A stretch of DNA of 64,000 bases from Peribacillus frigoritolerans (GTDB lineage Bacteria > Bacillota > Bacilli > Bacillales > Bacillaceae), in contig NZ_SMZY01000002.1 of assembly GCF_004358755.1 (NCBI RefSeq), forward strand, positions 744,001 through 808,000. Direction: 5' to 3'. Shown one piece after another: positions 63,185-64,000 of this stretch. Each line of letters starts with the position of its first letter. Positions within the stretch are counted from its first letter, which is position 1. The notes under the pieces were generated by a model. The model was not told the DNA's origin. It was given only the letters and a program-made list of their open reading frames with translations, and did not search any database. Made by a program: the position numbers and the translations under genes.

Positions 63185-64000
63185 TCAGCTTTTATGGAAT
63201 TCAAGCTCTTGTCTGAGCTCATCCACATATTCAGCTGATCCAGTCAGAATCAGCAGATCTCCGCGTTTCAGCTCTGTATCGCCATGCGGCACAATCGACT
63301 CATTTTCCCTGAAAATACGGACAAAAATAACGTCACCTGTAAAGGGAAAACTGCGAAGCACCATGCCATCGTAGCTTCTGTTGTTCAATTTTATCTGATA
63401 CAGCGCCGAATCGTTATGAGTCAGAATTTTCATGATGCCGGGAGCTTCAATAAGAGCTCTGAGCAGAGTTTTTGTAGATAGCAGGACAGAGAAAACATCG
63501 ATTCCCTTTGCTCTAAGCTGTTCATCCAATAATGGTGACGAAATGCTTGCTATTACCCGGTCAACTTCAAGCTCTTTCGCAAATAAGGAAATTTCCGCAT
63601 TCGCATCTTCATCTCCTGTAGCGGCAATCAGGATATCTGCATTGAAAACACCTTTTGACTGAAGCGTTTCAATCGAATAATCTTCAAGGTACTCAATTTG
63701 AAAAAGGGATTCAGCGATCTGCTGTTCATTTTTATCAATATGAGTATGATACACCGTTGTTTCATACAGCTTCGGATTTAACTCGCGCGTTACTGGAAGA
63801 GTCATCTGATTGGCTCCAATGAAAGCTACCTTCAGCTTCTTTTTCTCAGACAGCTGTACAGGGAAAAGCTTCTTAAACCCGATCGGAGTAAATATACACG
63901 TCAGGACCGCTGTTAAAATGAGCGCCCCGGACATTTGCGCATCAATCACATTCACTCTTTCTCCAATAGTAGCTGCCGCAATAACAAGGGACAGAGTTGA
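63185..64000 (-). CDS. yjbQ: CPA2-type cation:proton antiporter with TrkA domains, 5' part missing (YjbQ-like)
   Basis: The minus-strand frame stays open to the window edge, so only the last 271 residues are seen. The first 45 contain two membrane helices (LVIAAATIGERVNVID, then ALILTAVLTCIFTPIGFKKL), the last helices of a Kef/YjbQ-type antiporter. Then a TrkA-N domain with degenerate nucleotide loop (VAFIGANQMTLPV) and a TrkA-C domain (YDGMVLRSFPFTGD ... RGDLLILTG). A GTG at 63955 is not taken as the start. B. subtilis has yjbQ beside tenA. Confidence 0.87.
   Translation of the reverse strand, partial: STLSLVIAAATIGERVNVIDAQMSGALILTAVLTCIFTPIGFKKLFPVQLSEKKKLKVAFIGANQMTLPVTRELNPKLYETTVYHTHIDKNEQQIAESLFQIEYLEDYSIETLQSKGVFNADILIAATGDEDANAEISLFAKELEVDRVIASISSPLLDEQLRAKGIDVFSVLLSTKTLLRALIEAPGIMKILTHNDSALYQIKLNNRSYDGMVLRSFPFTGDVIFVRIFRENESIVPHGDTELKRGDLLILTGSAEYVDELRQELEFHKS

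Overview
The window is chromosomal DNA from an endospore-forming member of the Bacillaceae (Bacillus in the broad sense; the genus cannot be fixed from this sequence alone). The evidence is the sporulation and spore-coat genes (spoVIF, yjcZ, cotO, cotS, cotSA and cotI homologues), AGGAGG-type ribosome binding sites on nearly every gene, and long-range gene order matching Bacillus subtilis. No rRNA, tRNA, prophage, insertion sequence or CRISPR array was seen. Both ends cut genes: a WGR-domain protein at the left and a YjbQ-type antiporter at the right.

Left third (1-22 kb) is a mosaic of small independent units: a SigH-like sigma factor outside its usual neighbourhood, a CPBP protease, two DMT-type genes, a Nudix hydrolase, an acyl-CoA synthetase, an MFS exporter, a SEDS (FtsW-like) glycan polymerase, a DedA protein, an RsbR-like stressosome protein, a DUF2161 nuclease-fold protein, a C-terminally shortened AraC regulator, the yndG-yndH-yndJ-like operon, a ywcA/ywcB-like organic-acid symporter pair with a divergent AraC regulator, and a RibD-type reductase with a divergent WYL regulator. 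The gene-free stretch at 19.74-20.25 kb is built from three repeat families.

Middle (22-36 kb) is centred on sulfur and methionine metabolism. metI-metC lie behind a clear SAM riboswitch. Next to them is an ssuD-like monooxygenase operon with a sugar-type ABC importer that lacks an ATPase, which suggests import and desulfonation of a sulfonated sugar or similar compound. The ssuD operon and a separate threonine synthase gene each carry a sigma-A promoter and a short leader. The two leaders share a 22-nt core with a compensatory base-pair change, followed by a terminator that reuses the core's 3' end. This is the best candidate in the window for an undescribed regulatory RNA. The yjcH-yjcG-yjcF operon follows.

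Right third (37-64 kb) follows the B. subtilis order yjbQ-tenA-tenI-thiO-thiS-thiG-thiF-(thiD)-fabI-cotO-(cotZYXWV)-yjcZ-spoVIF-yjcD. The cotZYXWV crust block is not seen. In its place is a coat-glycosylation cluster (ytcA-ytcB-ytcC, cotSA-cotS-ytxO, cotI, a further glycosyltransferase and a HipA-like kinase) and several unrecognised coat candidates, including a 14-cysteine protein behind a sigma-K-like promoter. The thiamine operon has a TPP riboswitch and lacks thiD at this position. fabI has a FapR-like operator. An eight-copy tandem array of 52-bp hairpin-forming units lies between fabI and an SRPBCC gene, and a diverged relative of it lies at 20.06 kb.
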